NCBI RefSeq assembly: GCF_050948175.1
Contig: NC_135200.1
Span: 3,339,001 to 3,403,000 of the forward strand
DNA length: 64,000 nucleotides
Direction of reading: 5' to 3'
From: Xylocopa sonorina
Taxonomy: Eukaryota > Arthropoda > Insecta > Hymenoptera > Apidae
Shown here: positions 54,877-62,800 of the stretch, piece after piece
Numbering within the stretch: position 1 is the stretch's first letter
How the letters are laid out: every line of letters begins with the position of its first letter
Made by a program: the position numbers and the translations under genes
Notes under the pieces: generated by a model
Database searches by the model: none
What the model was told of the DNA's origin: nothing
The model's input: the letters and a program-made list of their open reading frames with translations, nothing else

Positions 54877-55885
54877 CTGGAAACGAAGAGACGTGGCGTT
54901 GTTAGTTACAAGACACATACAGCGCGGGCGAGGCGTTCCGTTAGGCGGCAGGTCAGAGAAACAGGCACAGAGAGACGGTAAAGCGAGAGAAAAATAATAG
55001 AAGAAGGACTCGATGTCGCGCGTTACACGAGAGAAATAAAAAAAAAATTTAAATAAATAAATAAGATCGGAAGAGAAACTTGTTATTCACAACGGTCACG
55101 TTATCACGGTCAATTTATGTACACATAGACGAGTTGACTAGCTGAGAGAATCGTGTAAGTTTCTCTTTGAATCCGGCTAGATGGGTTTCATGGAAGGATC
55201 GTTGTTCCCTTGTCCTGATCGCTGCTGGAAGGCTGTACATCCTTTTTAATACTTGGTCTCATTAGGTGACGAATAGAAATTGGCGTGCGCGATTTATCGA
55301 TTTCAAATATTAGTATTTGATAAGCATCACTTAACTTGCTAAAAATAAAACAAATTCTTCAGGTTATTAGTGATAAAAATGTGGTTGAGTGTCGATTTGT
55401 TGGAAATGTTTGGTGATGTATGCATGCATACTGTGCCATCTGCTAACATTTCGACAACTTCGTTTCTGTACGAGAGTCTATCGCGAATATAGCAAGAGTG
55501 CATAAAGGCGACACAACCTAGAACACGTGGATACTATTTTCCCTAGTAAAAAAGAAGTTGTAACAAAATTTAAATATTAATAATATAAAAATGGACGTAA
55601 AAGTCCTCCATTATTTATTCGTCAAAAAAGAAACCAAGTACCCAGTTATAGTTACAAAGAATCTGCACTTAGCGATAAAAAAATCGTATAAATACATCTC
55701 TTTCAACGTATTATCTTTAATCTTGGTATGATTAAATTCATTATCGTTAAATCTTATCGAACGTATCGGAAAACAGTAAAACTGAACTGATTCTACCAAA
55801 AAAAGAAACAAAAAAACAGCACAAGGAGACACGATTTTTTGCCTCTTTAAGTACAGAAACGTGCACCGTGGACACAATCAATTAC
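54877..55885 (-). other. raskol: raskol intron (between exons f and g)
   Basis: 1009-bp AT-rich intron, donor GTAATT at 55885 and acceptor TTTCCAG at 54878-54877. The exon f frame remains open for 12 codons into it before a stop at 55847. Nothing else is recognisable. Confidence 0.75.
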
Positions 55886-57499
55886 CTGATCGATGCTTCG
55901 ATGACTGCGAGACTTGCTCCTCCTCGTCGTGCAGCTCTCCTCCTCGCTCGTGTCCGACAGATCCCTGGTCGAGTCCAGCGACAGCCTCCTCCTAAGTTTC
56001 GTGCAACAGACGCCCTGATTCTGTTCCGAGTTATTCCTGTGCGTCTGGTTCGTCTGCCTCCACTGGTTCTGATTGTTCCTCTGCAGATTCCTCACGTTAT
56101 TCTGAGGCGGCGGCGACGGGCTTAAATCGACGCCTCTGACGCCCTCCACCCCACCGCCGCTCCCGTCCCTCTCCTCAGAGCTGCTGCTGCCTCTCCTGCC
56201 GTTCCTTCCGTGATTCGATTCCATATGGTAGACGGGGTTGGCGAACGCCAACGGCGCCGCGCTCAGTATATGCGCGTTCGCGTTGTTGCTGCTCAAATCT
56301 ACAGGGCTGGAGCTTTGGCTGTAAGCGGCGAAGCTCTGGTACCCGGACGAAGCGACGTTGCTCAGCTGCGAGATCGATATCTGCGAGCCTTTCTGCGACT
56401 TCGACTCGGAGACCTCGTCGTCGGCGTACCTCAACAGGTCGGACAGCTCGTCCAGATTGCCGTTAGCCGTCGTCGTGTTATTGGTTTTACCGTTGTTGTA
56501 GTTGTTATTTGGTTGATGGTTGATGGACAAGGTCAGGTTCGACGACGGGTTCACCACCACGTTCGCGTTCACCGTGGTCTTCGAGACGTTGTTGTAATTC
56601 TGATGCTGCATCTGGTTCGCGTTCTCCTCTTTGTTGCAGTGATTCCTGCTTGCCGATCGGGAGACGTTGTAATTATTGTGATTGTAGTTGTCCTCTCTGT
56701 CGTGGATATCCAGGTTCTGTAGCCGCGCGATGTTGTGTCTGTGGTTCTGCTGTTGAGTCATGATCGTGCAGTTGTTCGATTGGTTGTTCTGGGTCGCGGT
56801 GATGTTGTAGTTGGAGTCCTTCAGGTTGCTGTGGCTCTCGGACCTGGTGGGACTGGTGGGATGCGTTTGGCAGTGATTCACGTTCGCCAGGCTCGCGCTG
56901 GCGGTCAGCCTGTACCCGGCGCCCGTTCTGTTCGTCCCTATCACCCTGTGCTGGCGCACTATGGGCGTGGGCGAGCGAGAGACGAACGCTGGCGGCTCCA
57001 GAGGGTAGTCGTCCGAGGTGATTTGCAGCTGAAGCTTCCCGTTAGCGGGCATATACGCGTTGCGAGGAAGGGTCGCGGCCCTGGCGACGTTCGGGCTGCG
57101 GGAGCTGTTGTGGCCCAGCGTGTTCGACTGCAACACCTCGTTGCTGTCGCGGATCGTTCCGTTCAGCGTGCTGTGATTGCTCAGCGTCGAGGTCGCCGAC
57201 ACCGACAGGTTCGTGTTGCTGTTCGCAATCGTCGGATCGTTGTAGCGGAATATGTTGTTCTGCAGGTTCGGGTAACGATGCGAGGCTGGCACAGGGCTTG
57301 GACCCGACTGATCCAAGGCCAGAGAAATCCTGTCGAGGATCTCCGGGAGTCGCGACGGAGGCAGTGAAGGGGAACACGAGGATATGGTGACTAAACTCTC
57401 GCGCAGAAGCGCGTGTAGAAGGGACAGCTGCTTGCCCAAGTCGATGTAGCCGTCGAATTCTAACGAGTTGTTCGCAGGAGCGTCCTTTGGCACGGGGCT
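55886..57499 (-). CDS. raskol: raskol exon f: post-GAP segment and long Asn/Ser-rich linker
   Basis: Residues 492-1029, a single 1614-bp exon in phase 0 at both ends. The acceptor is TTTGCAG at 57501-57500 and the donor GTAATT starts at 55885. The start carries the conserved post-GAP block FDGYIDLGKQLSLLHALLRE. The remainder is low-complexity: Asn, Ser, Thr, His and Gln rich, with runs such as NHNNYN and NNYNNGKTNNTT, and is probably disordered. An island of conservation, APLAFANPVYHM (NPVY at 56239-56228, about residues 912-915), matches the PLSFQNPVYQM block of vertebrate DAB2IP. The C-terminal end is Arg/Ser-rich (TRRSKSRSHRSIDQ), with several basic Ser sites that could be kinase targets. 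If the donor is not used the frame continues 12 codons to a stop at 55847. Confidence 0.93.
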
Positions 57500-57586
57500 C
57501 TGCAAAAGGCAATTTCAACGCTGATAAGTATCGAGTATTCCACACGTCGGGGCTCGAAGAGGACGTGGCGAGAGATGGTCACGTAC

Positions 57587-57753
57587 GCTGATTAACTGAA
57601 GGAAGTTTTTCATGGATGGAGCTTCGCGTTCCAGTAGATCGTTCATAAACTCCATGAAATTTTCTTTCCCTTGGAACCTAGTGAAGTTTGCCAAGGTCTG
57701 AAGCGTCTTCGCCACGAGAGTGAGATTCCTCGCTGCTTTTTCGTTCGGGTATT
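57587..57753 (-). CDS. raskol: raskol exon e: C-terminal RasGAP helices
   Basis: Residues 436-491. The acceptor is CTTTAG at 57755-57754, the split codon G|AA gives EYPNEKAARNLTLVAKTLQ, and the donor GTACGT starts at 57586 after LQLIS. Family blocks are LTLVAKTLQTLANFTRF, KENFMEFMNDLLE and MKNFLQLIS, which close the GAP domain. The exon ends in phase 0. Neighbouring introns are short (173 and 87 bp). Confidence 0.94.
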
Positions 57754-57926
57754 CTAAAGGAAGTACAGAGATATTAACGTAATTTGCCATTTCTCGTCGT
57801 CAGAGTTAATGAAATATTTCGAATCGATCAAATTTACGTCTACCCCTAGTGCTCGTCTATCGTTTAATTGCGTTTAAGAGCGGAAGGGTTGGTTAAACCA
57901 GACAGTATCCCAAGCTCTCGACTCAC

Positions 57927-58331
57927 CGTGGGTAATGTTGAAGAGGGACGGGCTCAGAATAGCCGGGCAGAGGAATCTTAGGAATATAGACGCTGAGATC
58001 AGATTGTCGGCGATGTCCTCGCGGCCCATGTCAGCCAGACGTTCCCGGAATATACGGAAGCACTCGCGTAATTCGAGAGGAAAGTGAGCGTGGCTGGCCA
58101 GTATCCTGCTCCAAGCGAGCTCCACGGCGTTCCGCAAATTCTGCTGTTGCTTGTGGAGGGCCGCTACCGAGGCGACTTTCAGCGGGTCCACCTCGCAATC
58201 GCCACCCTCCACCGCTCCTCTAACCACCGCGCCCAAGGTCTCCTGCAGGTACCTGTCACCCGTCAACTTCAGGTAGGCCTCCATCGCCTTCGTGGCCAAC
58301 GAATTTCCTCGAAAGGTGAGCCTCTCGTCGT
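57927..58331 (-). CDS. raskol: raskol exon d: RasGAP catalytic core
   Basis: Residues 301-435, with the last codon split after one base. The acceptor is TTTCAG at 58333-58332 and the donor GTGAGT starts at 57926. The exon opens DDERLTFRGNSLATKAMEAY. The Arg of FRGN (about residue 308, bases 58311-58309) sits where RasGAPs place the arginine finger that completes the Ras active site. Near the end SASIFLRFLCPAILSPSLF contains the FLR signature (about residues 417-419) that stabilises the finger. CEVDP and LISAS are also family blocks. Both hallmark catalytic features are intact, so an active GAP is expected; this is inferred from family knowledge. Confidence 0.96.
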
Positions 58332-58483
58332 CTGAAATTCAATATTCCTCCCTTAATGGACGGATAAACATTCACTGGCGGTGACATTACCCTATTTCAC
58401 CCTTTGCGCGCGAGGTCTGTTGATGCACGAGTACTCCTGTGATTCTGTTCATTTTACGCGCGCGTGCAAGTAGAATCGCTCAC

Positions 58484-58813
58484 CTATTCTGTGTATGTCC
58501 ATCATCACCAGATCGGCGAGAAATTGCGGCGCTTTCTTTTCGCGTTGCATGACGGCAACCAGAGCCGTGGCGATGTCCTCTTTCGCCTTGACACCGATCA
58601 CCGGCTCCAATTTCTCGCACAAGGACGCGTAGTCCGTCTTCAAATACTCCAGGAACTCCTGGTACACCTGAACGGGCAGTATGTCCACGGATTGAAAGCG
58701 ACATTTTACCCTCAACGTCGGTGGTTCCTTCAAGCCTTTATCTCCCAGCACCGGGTACCATTTCTCTGTCAGGTAACGCGACGTGACGTTGTGCACCGGT
58801 ATGCTAACGGAAC
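58484..58813 (-). CDS. raskol: raskol exon c: end of C2, start of GAP region
   Basis: Residues 191-300. The acceptor is ATCACAG at 58815-58814 and the donor GTGAGC starts at 58483. It starts G-SVSIPVHNVTSRYLTEKWYPV, matching the last C2 strand of the family (EKWYPV is near-invariant). It continues through RVKCRFQSVDILPVQVYQEF and the helical segment YLKTDYASLCEKLEPVIGVK, and ends with ALVAVMQREKKAPQFLADL and DIHRI just before the arginine-finger exon. This is the standard N-terminal helical part of the RasGAP fold. An antisense frame open over most of this exon is a shadow. Confidence 0.94.
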
Positions 58814-58984
58814 CTGTGATAGAACCAATTTTATTTTTCGTTCAATCATTAAAAAAGGTGAATTCGATTTGCAAAATAGTGAATTCTGATCGTTACGTGT
58901 CACAAGAGTGAACACTGATTATCAGTTGTTAGTTACCAATTAAAGAAGAGTCTATGATGATAAAAAGAAAGAGTCGAAACTCAC

Positions 58985-59271
58985 CGATCAAAACATTCTT
59001 GTCCCTCTTCTTTTTCCGGTCAGCCTCTCTGTAGAGGTTCACCTGGATGGTGTTGACGGAAGGCAAGTGATGGAAATCGAAGTGCTCGCCCCAGAAGCAG
59101 AGGTCGGCCTTCAGTTTCGCGGTGGTCCTCGCGTACAGAGTGCTGTCGAGGCAGACCTCGCAGAAGTATCGTTTCTTCGCTGGCACACCCTTCGCCTCGA
59201 GTAGCCAGATCTGCAGGGAGTTGTCCGTCCGCCGCGTCTGTTCCGCGTCGGGTTGAACCGATTTCCTCAAG
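58985..59271 (-). CDS. raskol: raskol exon b: C2 domain
   Basis: Residues 95-190 (first codon split AG|C, last codon split G|GT). The acceptor is ACGCAG at 59273-59272 and the donor GTGAGT starts at 58984. The peptide runs through NSLQIWLLEAKGVPAKKRYF, CEVCLDSTLYARTTAKLK and FWGEHFDFHHLP to LYREADRKKKRDKN, closely following the C2 domain of SynGAP/DAB2IP (family pattern: IEA, KKRYxCE, LDxxLYARTT, FWGEHFEFxxLP). In this family the C2 domain helps membrane binding and also contributes to GAP activity towards Rap in SynGAP. Calcium-coordinating aspartates are not obvious, as in the relatives. The splice phase and the conserved sequence on both sides fix the boundaries. Confidence 0.94.
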
Positions 59272-59955
59272 CTGCGTTTCACGGGAATAACGATTAGCCA
59301 CGCCGATTATTCTCCCCCTACGCCACGGCCCGGTGAAATTCGCGAATAGAAAGCGGGGAAAGAACGAGACCGCTGCCGGCATTGTCTGATTCGTACATGG
59401 AGTGAAATCATTCGCTTCTACGTGGAAATATGCATGCGACAGACAGGAAAACGGGAATTAACGCTAACGAGCTACGATTTACGGCTCGTTGCAAAAAAAT
59501 TATTACCAAGGGAACATGGAATAATTATTAATTAAGAAACTCTTTACTTTGATAGTTTTTAATCCGTTCCACTGAAACTTGGAGATTCTATAATTAATTC
59601 TCTCGATTTTTCTGTCGATCATCTTCAATTCAACACCCGAATTAAACACAATTTTAATAATTCTAACGCGTAAATACCTCACGGCATTTAAATCTCCCGC
59701 TAATTCGAAAAGCAGACTCTATCATTCGCTTGGAATAATTGCGCGAACCAGGACGCGGCACTGACGCAATCGGCGAACGTTTATCAGTCGCGAGCTCTGT
59801 CAGATTCGTCTGCGACGCGTAACAGTTCCTCCGCGAAGGCGAACGAAGAGGAGGAGGAGAAGGTGGTGGAAAGAAAAAAGGGAAACACGCCGCGGACGCA
59901 ACGAGGCAAAGGTTGAGAGGAAGGTAAAAAGAAGGGGCAGAGGAACGGTACCAAC
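59272..59955 (-). other. raskol: raskol intron (between exons a and b)
   Basis: 684-bp intron with GTTGGT donor and ACGCAG acceptor. It has a GAGGAGGAG-rich stretch around 59848-59880 on the plus strand, giving a long pyrimidine tract on the transcribed strand soon after the donor. No other feature is seen. Confidence 0.75.
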
Positions 59956-60239
59956 CTGTGTAACCACTGGTCCCGTTCGTGAGCGGTCCTGCAACTGAAA
60001 TACTTGGGCCCGCCTGTGCTGGGCGTGACCTGGAAGCAGTGAGGTCTGCCAAGCAGGCTCGGATGCAGCGGTGTCACGGCCGCGAGGTCCATCGAGGTCA
60101 CCGCCTGTCCGCAGAGCAGGGACTCGTGTGAACGGCAACCCCGAAGCCCGGCGCCGCGTTGCTTCTGTCGCTCGAGCTTCGTCACGCTCTTCGTCCTCTT
60201 CAACGGGTTAGAGCGGAACGACCTCTTCGAGAAGAAGTT
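59956..60239 (-). CDS. raskol: raskol exon a: end of PH region
   Basis: First visible coding exon (residues 1-94 plus two bases of 95 of the partial protein). It begins after an acceptor at 60241-60240 (TTCGCAG) with NFFSKRSFRSNPLKRTKS and ends at a donor GTTGGT starting at 59955. Family blocks are a basic KRTKS segment, CRSHESLL and, near the end, KYFSCRTAHERDQWL, which corresponds to the last strand and helix of the split PH domain in SynGAP/DAB2IP. The frame stays open upstream for about 50 bp but has no ATG there, so this is an internal exon and at least one more 5' exon is needed. Overlapping open frames beyond 59955 and in other frames are shadows. Confidence 0.92.
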
Positions 60240-60375
60240 CTGCGAATGGACAAACAGATTCACCGAGATTAACGCCTGTTGGTTCACAGATTTTTACAAA
60301 ACTTTTCTCCTTCTCTTATATCCTAACTGAACGCTTCAATCGATAAAGTTTCTACGAAAATCGTTGAAACCTACA
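60240..60375 (-). other. raskol upstream intron, 3' end
   Basis: Intron sequence immediately upstream of exon a, ending in the acceptor TCCATTCGCAG. The coding frame is open here but has no ATG. Nothing else is seen. Confidence 0.6.
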
Positions 60376-60390
60376 TTAACCAGTTAAGTG
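60376..60390 (+). repeat. left terminal inverted repeat of the TTAA element
   Basis: TTAACCAGTTAAGTG, the inverse of 60798-60812 with one mismatch (G for C at position 13). TTAA at the outer edge would be the target-site duplication. Confidence 0.55.
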
Positions 60391-60727
60391 CGTTCGACGT
60401 GTATACTCGTGTAAAATAAAAAATTACCATTCACTATAAAAACTTGAAATCTCAGTAAAATGTAATAAGAATATTATTTGGTGGTATGTTCCCTATATAT
60501 ACATAGCTGGAAATTTTGTAAAGTATTTTCTTTTTTTTTTTTATTTATTCTTGCTATCTTCAATTTTTCTTTGTTTATGTATTTTATTATTTTTTGACAA
60601 TTTTCAAGATTTTAGTAAGAATAACGTATTCAGAAACGAATTGTTAGTTTCTTTGACGAATAAAAATGTAATCCTTCCTTGTATCCTTCTTTCGTAAAAT
60701 GTATAATAGTACCATTTGCCCTGCGTT

Positions 60728-60745
60728 CGACGTGTATACACGTCG
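60728..60745. repeat. perfect 18-bp palindrome
   Basis: CGACGTGTATACACGTCG is its own reverse complement. The related left copy at 60395-60412 is only partly palindromic. It lies inside the TTAA element and could be a protein-binding or hairpin-forming site. Confidence 0.6.
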
Positions 60746-60797
60746 TTGCTTGTTTTTAATTCCGCACCCTGTGCTGATCTTTTGAAACTAAATTCCA

Positions 60798-60812
60798 CAG
60801 TTAACTGGTTAA
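60798..60812 (-). repeat. right terminal inverted repeat of the TTAA element
   Basis: On the minus strand this reads TTAACCAGTTAACTG, matching the left end at 60376-60390 with one mismatch. Confidence 0.55.
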
Positions 60813-61495
60813 TGCGATTCGTGATCTTGTTGGTTGTGAATTAGATGAATGGCGCGACTTTTTGGATTTTTTAAAACTTTTAGATTATGACGATTCGATT
60901 CTTGGGAAACGGGGCGACTGTGAAATGGAATGAAAAAGAACCTTTTTGCGGTATGATGGATTTGTGATTGTTAGATAAAGATTGCTATCTTTTGGAAAAA
61001 TTTTATGAACGTACAGCTTCTTATAGTGTAAATTTAAAAATTTGAAAACGTGTTTATGCTTGATTCTGACATTTATGTTTCGTCGCTTTAATAAATTTAA
61101 TTGATGGTACTCGCTACCAGTGCACTCTATACCGCCATTACGAGTTGGTAATAAAGTTTACGATACGCGATGAAAGTCAGCGCGATGGTTTTATAATCAA
61201 GTGTCGCGTGATAATGTTCTCGCCCTGTAATGTACGTATATCTCTTTGGGATTAGGTAGGTTAACAACTGTCCCACCTTTTGCTTAGCTTTTCATGCATG
61301 ATGGGATATATTTGAACTCACCTCGAAAAGCTGAAGTTACTCATTGTCATACAGTTTGACATTTTATTTAAAGTTTTTTCATTTATTTGGCAATACTATG
61401 AATTAACTAAGTTGTTGACGTTGTTGTGATTAAGGTTGGCGAATTTTGCGACGCAGTGAATTTTTACGAGGAAAATTTGATTTGAAGCATCTATC
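60813..61495. other. AT-rich non-coding, upstream of visible raskol exons
   Basis: No open frame of interest on either strand and no recognisable exon. Probably raskol intron or 5' flank. Confidence 0.5.
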
Positions 61496-61589
61496 AAAGT
61501 GTGCTACTCGAAAGTGATACGCGCTCTGCAGTGCGAGAAAAAAAAAGTTCGCACTTTCTAGTGCTGTACTACCTGCAAAGTGCCACTTT
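61496..61589. promoter_or_regulatory. cluster of AAAGTG/CACTTT motifs
   Basis: Five AAAGTG or CACTTT hexamers lie within 94 bp (61496, 61511, 61552, 61577, 61584). They include AAAGTG-C-CACTTT as a 13-bp palindrome (61577-61589) and a 7-bp inverted repeat AGTGCGA/TCGCACT at 61530-61536 and 61549-61555. AAGTG is the core recognised by NK-2-class homeodomain proteins, so a transcription-factor cluster is possible; function is inference. Confidence 0.3.
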
Positions 61590-62430
61590 GTTTTAGAGAA
61601 AAGATACGGTTCGATTACTTTCAGTTAAAACATTAGTTGTCTCAGAGAGATATATATATAATATTTCATGTTGACGTACATATAATATTTATTTCCATCG
61701 ATTTAAAGCCATTATCCTTTCTCGCCCACTTATTTCCTCATCGAAACTACCTGCCAGTCCATTTAAATTTTTATTTTATGGCTCGTATTTTATTGGTCAG
61801 TATTTTAGTCTCTTTTAGTAATATTTAAATATGAACGGTTAATATTTAAATATAAATGGTCAGTATTATACTTTAAAATAAAATAACATAACCCAATTTA
61901 ACTTAACCATTATTAGCCAAAATTGAATTTCACATATAAAAATAAAAAGAATTTTTTATGTAATTATTTTCGAACTTACAGTGAATCTATAATGGAGTGG
62001 GCTTAATACTGTGCTTTTTTCTGCTTTATATTCTTTGTTAATTAATTTTATACTGATCGTAATGATACTATAACCAGCAATTAATTCCATACTAACCAGT
62101 AATTAGTTCCATTTTTTTAATTGTTCTGACCATTCGCTATTTATGTATTGACCATTTAATATTTTTATATTGATCTTTTTGGCAATAAAATACCGACCAA
62201 AAATTTGATTAAATATTGACAATTCAATTTGTTGCCTTATTCTATTACAACACTGTACGTACACGTACATTCATCTACAATTTGTACATTTATACATCAG
62301 AACCGACCAGTATCGAATCCTTTCACCGCGTCGTATCACGCATCTACTTTCTCGCAACTAATTTACCCCAACAATCCAGCTTCTTTGAAACGGCCGCATC
62401 GAATCAATTTTGCATTCTTCCCCGTTAAAT
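61590..62430. other. AT-rich DNA with degenerate GGTCAGTATT/AATATTGACC repeats
   Basis: Strongly AT-rich. Copies resembling GGTCAGTATT occur at about 61795 and 61858, and inverse copies resembling TATTGACC at about 62154 and 62215, with weaker ones between. Two near-copies of AATATTTAAATATGAACGG lie side by side at about 61821-61856. No gene seen. Confidence 0.4.
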
Positions 62431-62439
62431 TGTGATTGA

Positions 62440-62800
62440 CGATCGAGCGAACGGTTGCGCGATTCTACTTCCCAAACAAGCCTCGCGCAAATATCCCCCC
62501 GTATCGAATTAATTACACGAAGATTAATCGACCAGGCGGTGGTGCAACGCGATGCGCGACGTGCCTATAAACTTCGATGTATGATATAACTGTCCGTGCG
62601 TGTTCAGTTCGTCGATTGCGCGCGTTCTCCTCCTCGAGAGGCAAGTCCTCCGCGCTCCTGCGATCCGTTTCGCCCGCGAAAATCCGCGGTCTTGTCTTAT
62701 CGCTGCGTAATGTTACGCCAGATCGATACGCGCGCCTGTACGTATGCCCGCGACTATAAAAGATAACGGGCGAAAGAAACTCGGTGATTTGCGCGTTTTA
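62440..62800 (+). promoter_or_regulatory. CpG-rich patch with TATA-like boxes
   Basis: CpG-rich segment between AT-rich flanks. TATAAA stands at 62566-62571 with an Inr-like TCAGTT at 62604, about 40 bp apart and longer than the usual 30. TATAAAAG stands at 62755-62762 without a good Inr after it. A plus-oriented promoter is possible but unproven; it would point away from the visible raskol exons. Confidence 0.2.

Larger units (their letters stand above)
51622..60239 (-). other. raskol: raskol gene, 3' portion (8 coding exons, span)
   Basis: Span of the minus-strand gene for a SynGAP/DAB2IP/RASAL2-type Ras GTPase-activating protein, called raskol in Drosophila. Family members bind the cell cortex or membrane through PH and C2 domains and speed GTP hydrolysis on Ras-type GTPases. 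Exons in transcription order: 60239-59956, 59271-58985, 58813-58484, 58331-57927, 57753-57587, 57499-55886, 54876-54752, 51892-51622. All seven introns have GT and AG ends, and the exon phases (0, 2, 1, 1, 1, 0, 0, 2) agree, giving 3483 bp with no internal stop. The domain order and many short blocks match the vertebrate proteins I know. The family assignment is secure; the 5' end is missing, so total length, promoter and N-terminal isoforms are unknown. Confidence 0.93.
60376..60812. mobile_element. MITE-like element with TTAA ends (candidate piggyBac-type)
   Basis: 437-bp segment bounded by TTAA on both sides, with inverted termini TTAACCAGTTAAGTG (left) and TTAACCAGTTAACTG (right, read from the minus strand), one mismatch in 15. 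An 18-bp motif TGCGTTCGACGTGTATAC occurs twice inside as a direct repeat (60389-60406 and 60722-60739), and the second copy includes a perfect 18-bp palindrome. The interior is AT-rich with no coding capacity. TTAA target sites are typical of the piggyBac superfamily, so a non-autonomous derivative is the natural reading; this is inference, as only one copy is visible here. It lies upstream of exon a, probably within a raskol intron. Confidence 0.55.

Noticed and set aside
56210..57367. Plus-strand frames of 170 and 210 codons
   Set aside because: Antisense shadows of raskol exon f, kept open by its Asn/Ser codons (GTT, GCT and similar on the other strand).
60240..60287. Extension of raskol exon a to a start at 60287
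   Set aside because: The codon is GTG, not ATG, and a good acceptor (TTCGCAG) stands at 60241-60240 exactly where family similarity begins.
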